Shown: positions 24,420 to 37,727 of the stretch, in pieces | Layout of the letters: each line of letters starts with the position of its first letter | How positions within the stretch are numbered: the stretch's first letter is position 1 | Source of the DNA: Delphinus delphis | Lineage: Eukaryota; Chordata; Mammalia; Artiodactyla; Delphinidae | Direction: 5' to 3' | DNA: 64,000 nucleotides | Assembly (NCBI RefSeq): GCF_949987515.2 | Contig: NC_082687.1 | Coordinates: 22,738,148 to 22,802,147, forward strand | Program-made: the position numbers and the translations under genes | Notes under the pieces: generated by a model | The model's database searches: none | What the model was told of the DNA's origin: nothing | Seen by the model: the letters and a program-made list of their open reading frames with translations, nothing else

Positions 24420-26180
24420 TTTCACAAGACACATGGTCAGCATACAAATATGTAGCAATTAGAAACTGAAATTTTTAAAAAATATATTTATCATTTATAG
24501 TAAGTCCAAAACAAAGTACTTAGGTATAGATCCAACCAAAATGTGCACGATCTGTATGCTGAAAACTATAAGAGTTGATGGAAGAAATCAAAAAAGATCT
24601 AAATAAATGGTGAGACATACTGTGTTCATATACTGGAAGCCTCAAGTTTATAAAGATGTCGATTTTTCCTAAATTGATCTACAGATTTAAGGCAATACCA
24701 ATTAAAATCTCAGCAAGATTTTTTGTACATAATGACAAGTTGATTCAAAAAGTTATAAAGACAGGCAGAGTAAACAGAATGGCCCAAGTACTTTTCAGAA
24801 AGAAGAAGAAGAATGGAGAAATTGCATCTACTGATTTTTAAGACTTGCTGTAAATCTATAGTAAACAAAACTGTGGTATTGACAAAAGGACAGATATATT
24901 GATAAATGAAACAGAGTACACAGAGAATATGGCCAACTGCTTCTGACAAAGTTACAGTCAATGAAATGGAAAAAGAGTAGTCCTTTCAACAAACGGTACT
25001 GGAACAATGAGACATCCATTTGGGGAAAAAATGAAATTTTACGTAAACTTCACAACTGAAACAAAAGTTAAAATGGTTCATAGACCTAAATGTAAAACAT
25101 AAAAATATAAAAAATTTTAAAGGAAGCCATAGGAGAAAAGTCTTCATGAACTGGGCTTCGTCAAATTGTGCTTAAATGTGATACCAAAAGCATGATCTGA
25201 AGAAGAAAAAAAATTGATAAATTGAACTTCATCAAAATTGACAACTTTTGCTTTGTTAAAGACACAATGAATGGAAAGACAGGCTACTGACTGGAAGAAA
25301 ACATTTACAAATCATGTTTCTGACAAAGAACTTGCATCCCAAATACATAAAGAGCCCTCAAAACTCAACAGCAAGAAAATGAACAACATAATAAATAAAA
25401 GGGCAAAGTCGAAGAGATGTGTCTCAGAAGAGGATATGCAGATAACAAAGAGACCATGGAAAACTGTTCAACATCACTGTCCATTAGGGAAATGAAAATT
25501 AAAAGCATTAGGAGATGTCACACTATATTTTACAATGTCTGGTGAGGATGCAGAGCCATTGAAACTCTCATACACGGCTGGTGGGGAAAACAGTACAGCA
25601 GTTTCTAATAGAGTTCAACACACACTTACCATATGACTCAGAAATTCCAATCCTGGGTATTTACCTTAAAGAAATGAAAACTTAGGATCACAGAAAAACC
25701 TACACAGGAATATTTTAGCAGCTCCATTCATAATCACTCTAAACTGGAAACAACCAAAATATACTTTCATATGAATGGTGCAACAAACTGTGGTACAGTT
25801 TGTTGTGGTACGGTAGCATGGAATACAACTCAGCAATTGAAAAAAAAAAACCTGTTATTGATATGCACAACACCTTGATGAAGTTCAAAGGCATTAGACT
25901 GAATAAATGAAGCCAGTCTCAGGAGGATCTGCAATCAATGATTCAATGACTTTTTCAAAAAGCATTTCTCTATGGTGATGGAGAACTCACATCATGGGTG
26001 TCAGAGGTCGGTGTGGGTGGAGGCATTCATCAAAGGGGCAGTGGGTGGGTGGGAGTTCCTCTGTGGAGATGGAAGAGATCTGTATCCTGACTGCAGTGGT
26101 GGTTACAAGAATCTATACATGTGTTAAAATTCACAGAACTGCACAGCAATAAAAAGTCAATGTTTACTGAATGTAATTTC
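24420..26180 (+). mobile_element. Degraded ancient L1, ORF2 C-terminal half and 3'UTR
   Basis: Plus-strand translation with many stops and shifts gives LGIDPTKM, AIYRFKAIPIKI-like, DRYIDKNRVH-like and WNTTQQLK-like stretches, in the order expected of L1 ORF2. A 3'UTR follows with 'gtggtggttacaagaatcta' and 'aactgcacagcaataaaaag'. It is heavily mutated, an old L1M-type copy that is antisense to INPP4B. Confidence 0.88.
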
Positions 26181-27514
26181 CAAAACAGAATAAATGAGAA
26201 AAGATATAGCCATTTTCGATGATAATGAATGGATAACAAACTATTAGCTATTTAATCTGGGAATACAAAACCAAATGACTGAAAGGCTATTACCTTCCAT
26301 GTGAACAGAACCTTCTAACTGCTGGCAACATTGATTTGTAATGGTAGAGTCAAAGTGTCAATTTATCCCACGCTTTATGCTTTCAAAGTATCTGCTGACA
26401 TAGAAATGCCATATGTGAGAGGAACATGTTCCACCTGAACAAGGTGGGGAGGGTATTTCATCAGAGATTGGAGAGAAAAATGCTCTTGCAGGAGGTGCAA
26501 TGAATTTCCCAAGCCCATGACTCATTCATGGGATAAAACAACTAGCCACCCATGTCTGAATTGACTCATGTTTAGACCTACAAGAGAAACGATTGCTAAG
26601 GCTTTTTGTTAATTTATTCTATTCTATTTTATTGTTTGAATTTTAAGAGAAAGAAAAATGTTGAAAGGAAAAGAGCACTATATATATTAAGCAGAGACCA
26701 TTGGAAGAGGAAGAGAATAGTAGCAAGAAAGGAATTATAGGAGGTTATACATAAATGGCTGGGGAAACCCGACTTAATGCTGACATTTTTAAAAGCAAAA
26801 AATATGGACATTTTTAAGACCAAGTATAAACAGTCTTGATAGACAGCTAAGCAAAAATTTATTTCTTACTAAAAATGGACATGCTCCGGCAGCAGAAACT
26901 CTTTACAAGAATAGTTTGCAAATGTCAAAAAATAAATCAAAAAATTCTGGGCCACTATGAAAACATTCTACTAAAGATAACAGGCATGGAGGATTAGCGG
27001 ATTTAATTATTAAATAATTAGTATCAAATACTAGTGATGGGTCTATATTTACTATTGAAGTTTTGAATTATTTATATTTTTGCTGGATTTTTTGTGCCAT
27101 TCGGTTTTATGTAAATTTCTTAATAGTAGGAAATAATGCAAAGGGATTTTTTTAAAGCTAGCATTAAAAGATCAAAGTTAAAGAAAAATCAAAGTTATCC
27201 AGTGTATGAACATAACCTTAGAGTATAATGTATTTCAAACCTGTGTGATAAGAAATTCACTAAGCTTTAAATTGTACAGTGAGGCATGTACTCTGAAACC
27301 AAACAGTTATTAAGTGCCTCTATTTTTCTGCTGAATTGCATTTAGATTTGTTTTAAATTCTGCAGGTATTAAGTTATAAAATCTTGTGGTTTTTCCAATA
27401 TTTTTTCTTCATTCTCCTTTAATATGGCAACATTTTTAATGAAAAAAAGAGTCTCCAAAATTATAAATTTCCATAGAAATATAATAAGGTCAAAATGACA
27501 GAAAATGTGAATTC

Positions 27515-27975
27515 ACTTACAAACATGTATTAAGCACCTACCATGTTGGAAGCACTGCTCCATGTACCAGAATACAACAGAGAACACCACAAAAATCCCT
27601 GTCCTCATGGAGCTTGAATTCTCATGGTAAACAAAAAAATGATACAGATACGATAAGTTCCACGGAGAAAACTTAAGCAAGGTAGGTGAGTGCTGGGTGG
27701 GGCTTCTACTTTATAGTCTACATATATATATAATGACTACATATGTATGTATATGCATTAGGAAAGGCTTCTCTAATATGAAGCCATTTGAACAAATACC
27801 TAAAGGAGGTAAAAAAAGTGAGCCATATACCTTTCTTAGGGGGAGGTCTTTTCAGGCAGAAGCAGCAGATGGTCCAAACGTCTTGCAGAGGAACACGGTC
27901 CCCATATTCAAGGAAGAGCAAAGACCCCATTGTGGCTATTGCTGGGTAGGTGGGGAGAGAGGACTAGAAGACTAA
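27515..27975 (-). mobile_element. L2 element, reversed
   Basis: Phrases 'taagcacctaccatgttgg', 'aatccctgtcctcatggagc' and 'ggaaaggcttctctaatatg' follow the reversed L2 order. A short TA run near 27721 interrupts it. Confidence 0.75.
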
Positions 27976-27984
27976 GCCAGAGAG

Positions 27985-28300
27985 CCACGGATTAATTTTA
28001 TATTGCTGCATAATGAAGGACCACAAACCCAGTAACTTACAATACCACCCATTTACTATCTCACAGTTTCTACAGATCAGAAGGCAGGCCAGGTCCTCTA
28101 CTCAGGGTCTCATAGGACTGAAGCCAAGATGTAGGCTGAGCCACACTCCCACGTGGAAACTCTAGGGGAGAATCTACTTCCTAGCTCATTCAGGTTGTTA
28201 GTGGAATTTATTTCCTTGTGGCTGTATGACGAAGGTTCCCGTTTTCTTGTTCATCCCATAGTAGGTATGAAGAGTAACCACTTGACAGGGCTGCAGGGGA
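27985..28300 (+). mobile_element. Medium-reiterated repeat, family unassigned
   Basis: The phrases 'tattgctgcataatgaagg', 'ttactatctcacagtttct' and 'agctcattcaggttgttag' are shared with the copy at 57890-58375 and are common in mammalian genomes. I cannot name the family with confidence. Confidence 0.6.
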
Positions 28301-29034
28301 GACAGCCACCTTCCAGTTAGACAAAGAGAAATGACTGAGGATAGGGGATGGGGTTGAGGAAGAGGCTCAAGGATCAGAATAGAGTCAGGGAGTAGAAGGC
28401 ACCAGGGCCACAGGAGGGAGTAGACAAACAGGTAAAATGATGGGCGGCCATATGAATGAAAGATGACCTAGGAATCCAGGGTTCCTGCGTGGTCACCAAT
28501 CACTGGAAAATGAGTCATAGTTATTGCTACAATAAGGAAACTCAGTTTAGCTAGGCAAAATATGCCAGGCAGACAGGGCAGCAGTAATTTAAAAATACTC
28601 TAAAGACCTGAAATTTCCCATTTTCAGATTTTAACTTGTTCTGCTAACAGTCTTAACAACGCATTACTAAATCATCTGGTAATTATTTTCGAGGTCAAAA
28701 TGTGACTGATTCACTGTTAAAGGAGTCTAGATAGAACAATAAAGATTTCTACAGATCTTTTTTTTTTGTTAAAAGGAAGAAAAGCAATTAACGCAAAGTT
28801 CAAGACACCTGCCATATGGAAACAGTATACTGCTTTTATTCACGTTAAATAGATTCTGAAGATCAGCAAGAATAAATCAAATGTCCTATACCAGCTTTGC
28901 ATAAAGTACATGAGAAAGCAATTACTTGTTCTCTGAATATCTCCCTTTTAAAACATTAAGATTCCATTATAAGAAGAAAATATATCTATTAGTAATTAAA
29001 GGTCTTTATTGCATCATTAAAAAAAATCCATATA

Positions 29035-29240
29035 GGGCTTCCCTGGTGGCGCAGTGGTTGAGAGTCCGCCTGCCAATGCAGGGAGCACGGGTTCGTGCCC
29101 CGGTCCGGGAAGATCCCACATGCCGCAGAGCGGCTGGGCCCGTGAGCCATGGCCGCTGAGCCTGCGCGTCCAGAGCCTGTGTTCTGCAACGGGAGAGGCC
29201 ACAACAGTGAGAGGCCCGCGTACCGCAAAGAAAAAAAAGA
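29035..29240 (+). mobile_element. Young CHR-2-type SINE
   Basis: The element runs from 'gggcttccctggtggcgcag' to 'gagaggcccgcgtaccgc' and an A-rich tail. The flanking duplication is 'aaaaaatccatata' on the left against 'aaaaaatcgatata' on the right (29241-29256), with one mismatch. The A/T-rich ends suit an L1-endonuclease insertion. Confidence 0.95.
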
Positions 29241-29654
29241 AAAAAAAATCGATATAAGAAAACAAACGGATTTTGGTATTTGGCAGGCAGATGTGCTAAC
29301 GGGAAGGAGAAAGACAGTAAAAATTAAAAGTCACGGGATTAAAATTTTCAGTTCAGGAGTGCTTGCTATATATCCTTTTGTAAGTATTTGAGAACTGAAT
29401 TGAAGTTTGATTACCAAATAAAAATTTCACCAGCTTTCAATAACCTTGGATGCAGATATTTTCTCTTTTATTCTATGATAAATTCCTCAGATCTCAATAT
29501 TAGGATTGAATAAAATCAGAGAGTGCTTAGAACAGAAAGTAAGGTTAAGTATCAGCCAATTCATTCTGTAGAAACTGAAGCCCAGAGAGGTCAAGTGAAA
29601 GGCTCACAGGTCAACAGCAGTGCTGATATTTGTCAAAGAACAGTAGAAACCAGA

Positions 29655-29797
29655 AGTCCACACCTGATTTTTTTTTTATTTCTGAAAACCAAAAGATGAA
29701 ATTGTGGTAACTTTTCAATGTATTTATTTTTAGCTTCTTCGTCAATAAGTTGATTGTCCTTATCTGAAAATTCTTCATAGGAATGCGGTGTTTTCGT
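29655..29797 (-). pseudogene. 3'UTR and poly-A tail remnant of the RPL5 retrocopy
   Basis: Left of the pseudogene stop, the minus strand has TTTTCAGATAAGGACAATC then AACTTATTGACGAAG and CTAAAAATAAATAC, resembling the short RPL5 3'UTR as I recall it. It ends in a ten-A tract, the RC of the T run near 29668. A retained tail supports retrotransposition of a spliced mRNA. The exact insertion edge and target-site duplication were not resolved. Confidence 0.6.
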
Positions 29798-30529
29798 TCA
29801 ACCCTCACTAGCCCACTCTAAAGCTTGGAGGAAACTTGCTTTCTGAGCTACCTAATCTTCTGAGCAAGAGACATTTTGGGATAGTTCCACCTCTTCTTTT
29901 TAACTTTTTTCTTAGGTGTCTTCTCATAGATTGGATTCTCTCATACAGCAGCATGAACTTTCTTGCACATCTCTTCGGTGTCTGGAGTTACCTTCTTTTT
30001 GTGCTGAGTAAATTTTTTCCTGTAAGCGTCACCATCTCCTTCCATATATAATCTGCAATGTTTTGATCCCTGATTTTCTTCCAAAGTACTTACGCCTTGA
30101 ATTCCTTATTTTCTGAACCATATCCAGGGAATCGTTTGGTTCTGTGAGGGATGGAAAAGCTTCTTTCCACAGCTCTCTTCAGGGCCCCAAAAACTTTATT
30201 TCCAGTGGTAGTTCAGGTGTGAACTGAATCCAAATACAAAGTACCTTCATACTGTATTTTGTAAGTTCATGAGTATAAGCTGCACTGACTATCATAGCCT
30301 CTTCAACACAGGCATAAGCAATCTGACAAATGATCTCTCTGCTGGTTACATGAACTATCATCCCATATTTGAGTGTACTGTATTTACACTCAAATGTGTA
30401 AATTGTGTAAAATGTGTAAAATGTGTAAGCATTTCCAAGCATACCAATTGGTTTCACCCTCTCGCCTTCTTCTAAAGTTCACTTGGCATCTTTTTAAGTA
30501 GGCCTTATTCTTGACAACTTTAACTCCAT
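29798..30529 (-). pseudogene. RPL5P: RPL5 processed pseudogene
   Basis: The minus strand translates as [20 protein letters not shown], then a damaged stretch, then [20 protein letters not shown] and [11 protein letters not shown]. These match ribosomal protein L5 near its N-terminus. After an internal deletion of roughly 60-70 codons the match resumes at the GNKVFGALK region, then the RFPGYDSESKEF region, and ends near the KASFLRAQERAAES C-terminus. There are in-frame stops, frameshifts and a local 10-11 base repeat, so it cannot encode L5. No introns are present. A 3'UTR-like stretch follows on the left and ends at an A tract (T run at 29668-29677 on the plus strand), as expected of an L1-mobilised mRNA copy. 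Its ATG lies at 30527-30529. It sits in the intron in the same orientation as INPP4B. Confidence 0.93.
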
Positions 30530-30685
30530 CCCGTGAAGCAGAGATGCATATCTGTGGCTCATCACAGATATACAGCAATGGTGGTAACTTTTATAATTTA
30601 ATTCTTACTGCTAACAATAAGAAAACACAGTCAATGTAAGAGGAATATGATTTTAAAGTGTAATCAAAGAACTCTATTAGAATCT

Positions 30686-31055
30686 AATAACTCTTTGCTC
30701 AGGCTGTTATAAAATACCATAGTCTGGGTGGCTTAAACAACAGAAACTTAATTTCTCACAGATCTAGAGGTTAGAAGGCCATGATCAGGGTGCCAGCAAG
30801 GTCAGATTCTGGTGAGAAACCTCCTCCTGACTTGCAGATGGCTGTCTTCTCCCTGTGTCCTCAGATGGCAAGGAGAGAGCAAGCTCTCTGGTGGCTCTTC
30901 TTATAAGGGCACTAATCCCATCATGAGGGCCCCACTCTCATGACCTCGTCTAACTCCAATTACTTCCCAAAGTCCCCATCTTCAAATAACATCACAGTGG
31001 AGTTTAGGGCCTCAACAGATACATTTGGGGGATACAAATATTCAGTCTGTAACAC
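30686..31055 (-). mobile_element. ERVL-MaLR-type solitary LTR, reversed
   Basis: 'ggctgttataaaataccata', 'ggtggcttaaacaacagaaa', 'ccctgtgtcctcagatggc' and 'gggcctcaacagatacattt' read as the reverse complement of the LTR family at 12296. It starts about 160 bases beyond the RPL5 pseudogene start. Confidence 0.83.
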
Positions 31056-34000
31056 TCTTAAAACCTCAAACTTTAAAAATTAGCATAGTATTTGTTTCAA
31101 GAACTAGTGGGGGTTCAAGGGAAGAAGAGATAGCATGAAAGAAAGAGGGAGAAAATAATTTTTCCTACTAAAGTATAAAGAGATTCTTAAAATCTGCCCT
31201 ATGAATTCATAATTTAAGCTCATCTCAGTGTCATTATTATCATTAGTAGTCAGATGAAGAAATTTAAGGAAAGTAGTTACCTCCTGGTGACAGTAATGGA
31301 ACTCGAGCTTCCGCCAGTGTTACAATCACAGGCCAATCCTTAAAGTACTTGAAAGGCATATCACTTGGTCAGAGAAGCAATTCACGTTTACCAGTACTAG
31401 AAGTAAGTCTCCGTAGCCAAGAAATTTATTGTTAGTTAGTAGTCTGCCCAACAAACAAGCAAACCTCAAAACTGTTAGAGTCTCTCTTTCCTACTTACTG
31501 TGTAGGTCCCTGGAAAATCCTCAATTTGATTCTAGATAAGAGAAAAATAATCCCCACTAGACACCATTTCTAAGTTTAGGATTGAACCTTAAACCTGCTT
31601 TGAATTCGAGAGACGGCATCGATGATGGGGAAGATTAAAATAAAATAAAATTCAAGTTATCTGCTCTGGTCTTAGATGGATGGATGAGGATTAGACCAAG
31701 TTTATTATGGCAACCTAAATTTGTTTTTAGCAATCAATTTTTATATTAAGTTCTAAAGGAATGTGTTTACTTTCCAATTTACATGTGTGAACATCAGAAA
31801 GAAGCAACATACAGCATGTATCTACAAGCACAACTGGTCATTTCATCTGCTTGTCATAATGTAATATATGCCAAGTAGCACTTAGATCAAGTCTAATTAA
31901 ACCTGCATTCAATGATTTCAATTGATTTTTAAATCTATTTTCCCTGTAAGATGGTAAACTGTCCCATAATGTAATAAATTCATCAGTGCCACACAATGTA
32001 TAAAGACTGATCTTTAATTACCTAACATTTTCTGTCAAACTCTAATAAGCTTGAGTACATTGATCAAGGGACCCAAAGGGTCACCAATAGGCTGAGCCCA
32101 TTACTAGAAGCAACCAGCCCCTATTGTAGCACAGCACTGAGAAAAACAATGTGGTTATATTGGTATTAAAATTAATTAGGTAAAGCAAAATAAGTGTGTC
32201 TGTTCTCTTCTCCATCTTATTCTACAACTTTTTATCTTTGACCTCATCCTTCTCTTCTGCCTTCTTAAAATATTTCATGGTATGACTTTGTATATTTTCT
32301 AGTTTTCCTAGCTTCCATTATAAAATTGCACTCGTCTTCCTTTTCCTGACTCAGTTCTTTATCTCCCTGAAGTCTTATTGCAAACAATTTCATTCAACCA
32401 CACTTTTACTACGAGGCACCATGCTATACCACAGAACAACAGACATCAGTGAATTTCACTTAATGGATTAGGGTGGAAAATCCTAGGCTAGAGCATGCTA
32501 TTAGGGGAATACATTGTTAAGGGGCAGGTAACTTTCTACAGTTCCTCAAGGATTGCACCTCCAACACAGCTCACTCATATATATTAAGTAGAACTGACAA
32601 CGTGTAAATGAAAAAGCAAAGCCAAACCTCACTAGGAACACAGTTAAGAATAGTGACCTTCCAGTGATCATTAAGCCTGTGGTAGCTGGAGCAGGAATAA
32701 TGAGTTCTGACCTGCTTCTTCAAAAGCTTGATGATAGGAAAATGGTCAATTTGGTCTTAGGAAATTGAGGAGCCTGGGTAGGGGATAGTGACCAGCCCTT
32801 TTCACTGACATGCCTGGAGACTATCGCCTCTCAGTTCCTAATGAGAATAAGTATGGAGAATACTAGGGACTTCAGATGGGTGAGACCATCCCAGGCAAGG
32901 GATAACAAAAGATGGAGGGAAAATAATAGGACGTCAGTGTGGGGAAGAATCTTAGGTGCACCGTCTACACCTACGGACATTGCTCTCTTGCTGGTTGAGG
33001 TTGACACTGAGCTCAATACCCTGAGAAGAGGGGTTTCCAAAGAACTACAGAGACTCTGACTCCACCTTTAGAAAGTATTATGTGCACATAAGCCGCTATA
33101 AGTGACAAAGGAAGTGACGATCAATGTCAAGGGTTACGTGTGTGGTTGCAGATGAAGCTGAGAAAGCAGACTTACTATCTTGTATCTCCTGGCTGAGGTT
33201 TTTGCACGCTTATTTTCAGGTTCATGTTCATTTGGGTCCAGGGACAGGAAGACATATACATTTAAATCAGAAAAAGAGCTTTAGATGAGATCAGATGAGA
33301 GCTGTAGAAAAGATGAGTTGGAAATGGATGCTGTGATTTCTAACTTGGGCTATAGTTAGGGCACCTAATGGTTCTGAATTTAACCAAGAAAGGACAAGCA
33401 CCAAAGGGCAGAGCCTTCAGGAGAAGACCTAAATTCAGTTCAGGGTGGTTCTAATATTAAGTGATTGTGAAAATAAGTGTGTGTCCACTTATGCAAGCTT
33501 AAAAAGAATCTGTCAACGACTATAAAAAAGAAAGCATGTATTTTGTCACTCTTTTCCCCTTTCCACATATTCTGTACAAATCTCACAAATGGGTGTCTAT
33601 ATAGTCCATGGCATGGGTGTAAAATGCCACAGGGTTGGCAATGCCTGTGGACAGAGAACGGGGGGTGGGAGAAACAGGGCTGGGTAACTGCATGTGGATA
33701 GGGGCAGAATGTGCACAGGTGCAGGGTGTGTGTATAGGATGAGGGTTCATTTGGATGAAGACCACAGGCCTGTCTGCAGAGGTGTCTGTTCAAGAAAATG
33801 CTCATGGTGGGGAAAAGTGGATGAATACATATAGAGAGTGTCTCATACATTTCTCTGGAAAATACTTGGTTGTTTACATTGTTCAAAATCAGCACTTTCT
33901 CAGCTATGCAGCTGCTTTTCTTGGAACACAGTGTCTGTCTGATAAGCTGTTAAAGAAAGCTTTCCAAAAAGAAAGCTTCTTGGGTTCAAATTAGTTAGGG

Positions 34001-34884
34001 AAAAGCTGTAGGCGACATTGCCTCTGAGAGTCCTAGAAGGACTTGAGGGCTTAATGAAGGCTCTGAGAAATCCTACAGTAAGGTCACCCTCTTCACTTTT
34101 TTGAATATAACATTTTCAAACTTACTGCACATAAACTACTTCACTCGAAGAACACATACTAATAACTGAAGGGATACCAGTGTTCCAAATAACATTCTTC
34201 GGAAAAAGCTGATATAAATGTGTCCAGAGCAGCAGAAATACAGGGTGATAATGATGAAAGCGACTTTGGTAAATATGGGCAAATCCTTTACAAAATTTTC
34301 AGGTCAAATATAATTCCTTGCAGGCCTAATCATTCCTGCAATTATCTTCAAAGCTAAATTAGCTCTCAAACTTCTTAAGCAGGTAGGTCTGTGTACGGAT
34401 ATTAATTTTATGTGATCTGCATTTTAAAAGAGGGAAGAGCTCAGGCTTTTCTCTACAAATTGAGGAGCTACTGAAGTGTACTCTAAGTATGCGTTGTCTC
34501 TTCAGTGACTGAAAACTCTCATTTGCAGTCTGACAAATATGACATATTTTGAATAATGCAAACTAAGGAAGTGCTAATCGGTTTCTATGGTCATACCTCC
34601 CGCCCCATGAAAATGCATTAGGAACTTAAAGAAAAATGCAGACTATACCACTGTAGAGCCATTTAAATTATAAATGAAAGGCAGTCTAGTTGGATGAAAT
34701 GGGGAATAATAATACTGATGAGGATGATAATTTTAAAAATAGGTGACGAGCATGATGGGCACATGCTTTGCATCAGGTACTGTTTCAGATGGGTTGGGTA
34801 CCATTTGTCTAATTCTCACCTGGGAACAACAAAAACAACATCAAAACACCTAAGGCTAGAGAAGCTAATCAATAAAAGGAAAAA

Positions 34885-35075
34885 AAAATTACAGCCAACA
34901 TTTATTGAGCACTTACTATGTGTCAGGAACTGTTATAAACATTTCACGTTAGTAATTCATGTGAGCTGAGGCTGTGAGATGGGCACCACTGTCATCCCCT
35001 TTTCACAGATAAGAAAACTGAGTCTCAGAGTAATCAATCATCCTGCTGGATAATAAAAAAAGCCAGGATTTGGGC
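34885..35075 (-). mobile_element. MIR SINE, reversed
   Basis: 'acatttattgagcacttact', 'catccccttttcacagataa' and 'gaaaactgagtctcagag' are the reverse complement of the MIR 3' half. Confidence 0.88.
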
Positions 35076-35884
35076 TCAGGCATGTCTCTAAATCCCATAC
35101 ACTTTTTATTTCTCTACTGTCCTAAGCCCATGATATTTGTATACTTTGCATTCTCTGATTTTATAATAAATTAATGTCATTTTAGTAGTTATTACAAAGT
35201 GGCTCATGTTACAGCCTTTTGATAATTTTAGACAGTCTTCTTCCTAAATGACAATGACACAGTTATATATAAGAACAGAATCAGTTTTAGAAGCAAATAG
35301 CCCTACTTCTGCTTTTGATGTTTCCCTTCCTTTTCCCAGACCAGTCCTGAGAAACATCACTTGAATTTATTTCTGTAGACAGTTTATTAAGGATTCGGCA
35401 ATAACATGTATCTGTAAACCCTAAAAGCAACTGACACTCTGTGTCACTTTTATGAATATCTGTCCTGATTTCAATGCTATATTGCTAAAATTTCAAGTCA
35501 AAGCGAATTTGCTATTTTTCCCAACTGTATCAGAATGCAGCCTGTTTCAACCAAACAAATACTTTCCCTATGTCTCTTGCTGGTATCTGCCATTTTATAA
35601 GAAGCCAAATCTGGTGTCAGTGTGATTAAAGCCAGAACTTGGGTTTCAAGGAAGCATCCGTTCCTCAGATAATAAAAATGGTATGTCCAGATCAAAGGTT
35701 AAATCAACCTCTGCCATTGCCCAATTTAGAGAATTGTGGATGTCACATTTTAAGAAAGACCTACAACAAACTAAGCAAACTAAGAAAAACATTAAGTGAT
35801 GGGTGAAGGAATTAGTAAGTTTAATGCAAGAAGCAATCTTTATAGAGTGTTTTTCTCTAATGCATGGTAATGCATGGAACTTCA

Positions 35885-36040
35885 CTGCATTTATTAATTG
35901 CCCAGAATCACCCTGGGAGGGAGGTCATTACTATTTCCACTAACAGATGTTAGAGAATAGACAACATGCCTGGGGTGACACAGCTGGGACTTGAACCCGA
36001 ATCTGGTAGGAAAGTCTGGTGCTCTTTCTACATTACATTC
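35885..36040 (-). mobile_element. MIR SINE, reversed
   Basis: 'ggtgacacagctgggacttg' and 'aacccgaatctggtaggaaa' mark the reversed MIR core. Confidence 0.78.
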
Positions 36041-36394
36041 CTTGCTGAGTAAAAAAGGAGAGAAGATTTAAAGTTGGGCAAAAAAGCTGCTTTCAAATGC
36101 GATCATAGAGAAAAGGTATGAGACTTATTGTACTTAACGCTATGAAGGAGAGCTGGGAATGTGGCAAGAAGATAAAGTCTGGGATAAAATAGGAACACTT
36201 TTCTAACACTGACCTGTCGGAAAATGGGAAAGACGTATGGCCTCCTAAGTTTGATTTCCAGGTCACTAAAGGGGTCCAGGAAGAAGCTAAAGTGTCAAGA
36301 TCTCTTCTGCTCTGTAAACTTACTTAATCCTAAAATTCTAAACAAAATATATATTCTCTAAGAACCCTTCTTCTCTTCTAATTTCCATCCTGTC

Positions 36395-36545
36395 CCAGCT
36401 GTGTGACCTTAGAAAGCTATACTGCTACTCTGCAGTTAGCTTATAAAACAAGAATAATATCACCTTCCAGGCAAGGGTATTAGAAGATTCAGTAAGGTAA
36501 GACATTTGAAACGCTTAATCCATCATAAACCTCAAATAGTGTTAG
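36395..36545 (+). mobile_element. MIR SINE
   Basis: 'cagctgtgtgaccttagaaa' and 'acaagaataatatcaccttc' follow the MIR core order. Confidence 0.75.
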
Positions 36546-37692
36546 TTACCTCTTCCTATGTTTCTATGAGGTCCGAGTCAGTGTCAGTATCAGAGAAGCT
36601 GTCCTGGAGGAGCTTCCTGTCTTCGTTTTGAATTATGCCAAAAGCACGGTGAATAGAGCATTCCAGAGATTCGAGGCTTTCCCCATATGTGTGCATCTGG
36701 ATCAAGCATGAGCGTGCATTTGCTATTGACGTGCATGTTTTCTTGCTGTTCACTCCCAAAGGAAAAGAATGCAGTGTTCTTTTTCATTGCTTTCAGCGGT
36801 TAGGATGGGCATTTTTAGAAAATTCTAGGCAAAAGCATCAAGTTAGCTTTTACATGACATCCTTATCCTCGAACTTTTCCACGAATGCATTTAATAAAGT
36901 TTAATACTATTCTGTTTTATAATTAATCACTGATATGCTATTTTCTCTTAAAGCAGGCTTTTTGGCCACCAGTCAATGTCTACCGCCCTTATGTAATATA
37001 GAAAATGTTTTAGACGTGTATAAAACTTAGTGTGGTGGAACCAGCAGGACTTTCTGCTGTAATCCTACTTTCTGATACCTAGAAAAACTAACTGGAAGCG
37101 ACTTTTAAAGGAGAATAAAACATATTCAAAACATATTCAAGATGCTTGGATGTGATTTTTTAAAAGCATCTCTGAAGTCCAAGTAAATATAAGAAAATAC
37201 GTTGTCGTCACACATACAATTTTAAAGACAGTATCTAGTGCTTAAAGTAAGCATTATTTGCGTGCAGGAAAAGAGTTATGGTAGGAAACGAAAAAACAAA
37301 GTTTAATTCCATTTCAAATGAAAAATAAATTTATCAGTTAAAACTGTATTGTCAATCTACGGCCAAGTTCGGTCTCAGGTTACCGTGGGGATTCACATGC
37401 ACTCGAGCATTCCAGGAAGAAACATTCTGACCCACTGCCCTATGGCCCGCAGAACGGGCCTTGGCTCCCAACCTGCGAAATGTTAGTGACAATTGCATTT
37501 TTTTTATCACTCTGAGTATGCTGGTGTAGAAAACTGTGTGTCAGAGCCTAAGGAACCTCTCCTTAATATTGCTCCCAGCTCTTAAATTAAGAACATGCCT
37601 TTGGGAGATTCAGTTAAAAATATGCAGGAATTTTTTTTTTTTTTTTTGTCGTTCTTCTGTTTTTACAAATAAAATGGAAGTGCGTGTTTGTG

Positions 37693-37694
<2 letters not shown>

Positions 37695-37725
<31 letters not shown>
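37695..37725. repeat. (TG)n microsatellite
   Basis: Fifteen TG dinucleotides plus one T, preceded by 'tgcgtgtttgtgcc'. Confidence 0.97.
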
Positions 37726-37727
<2 letters not shown>

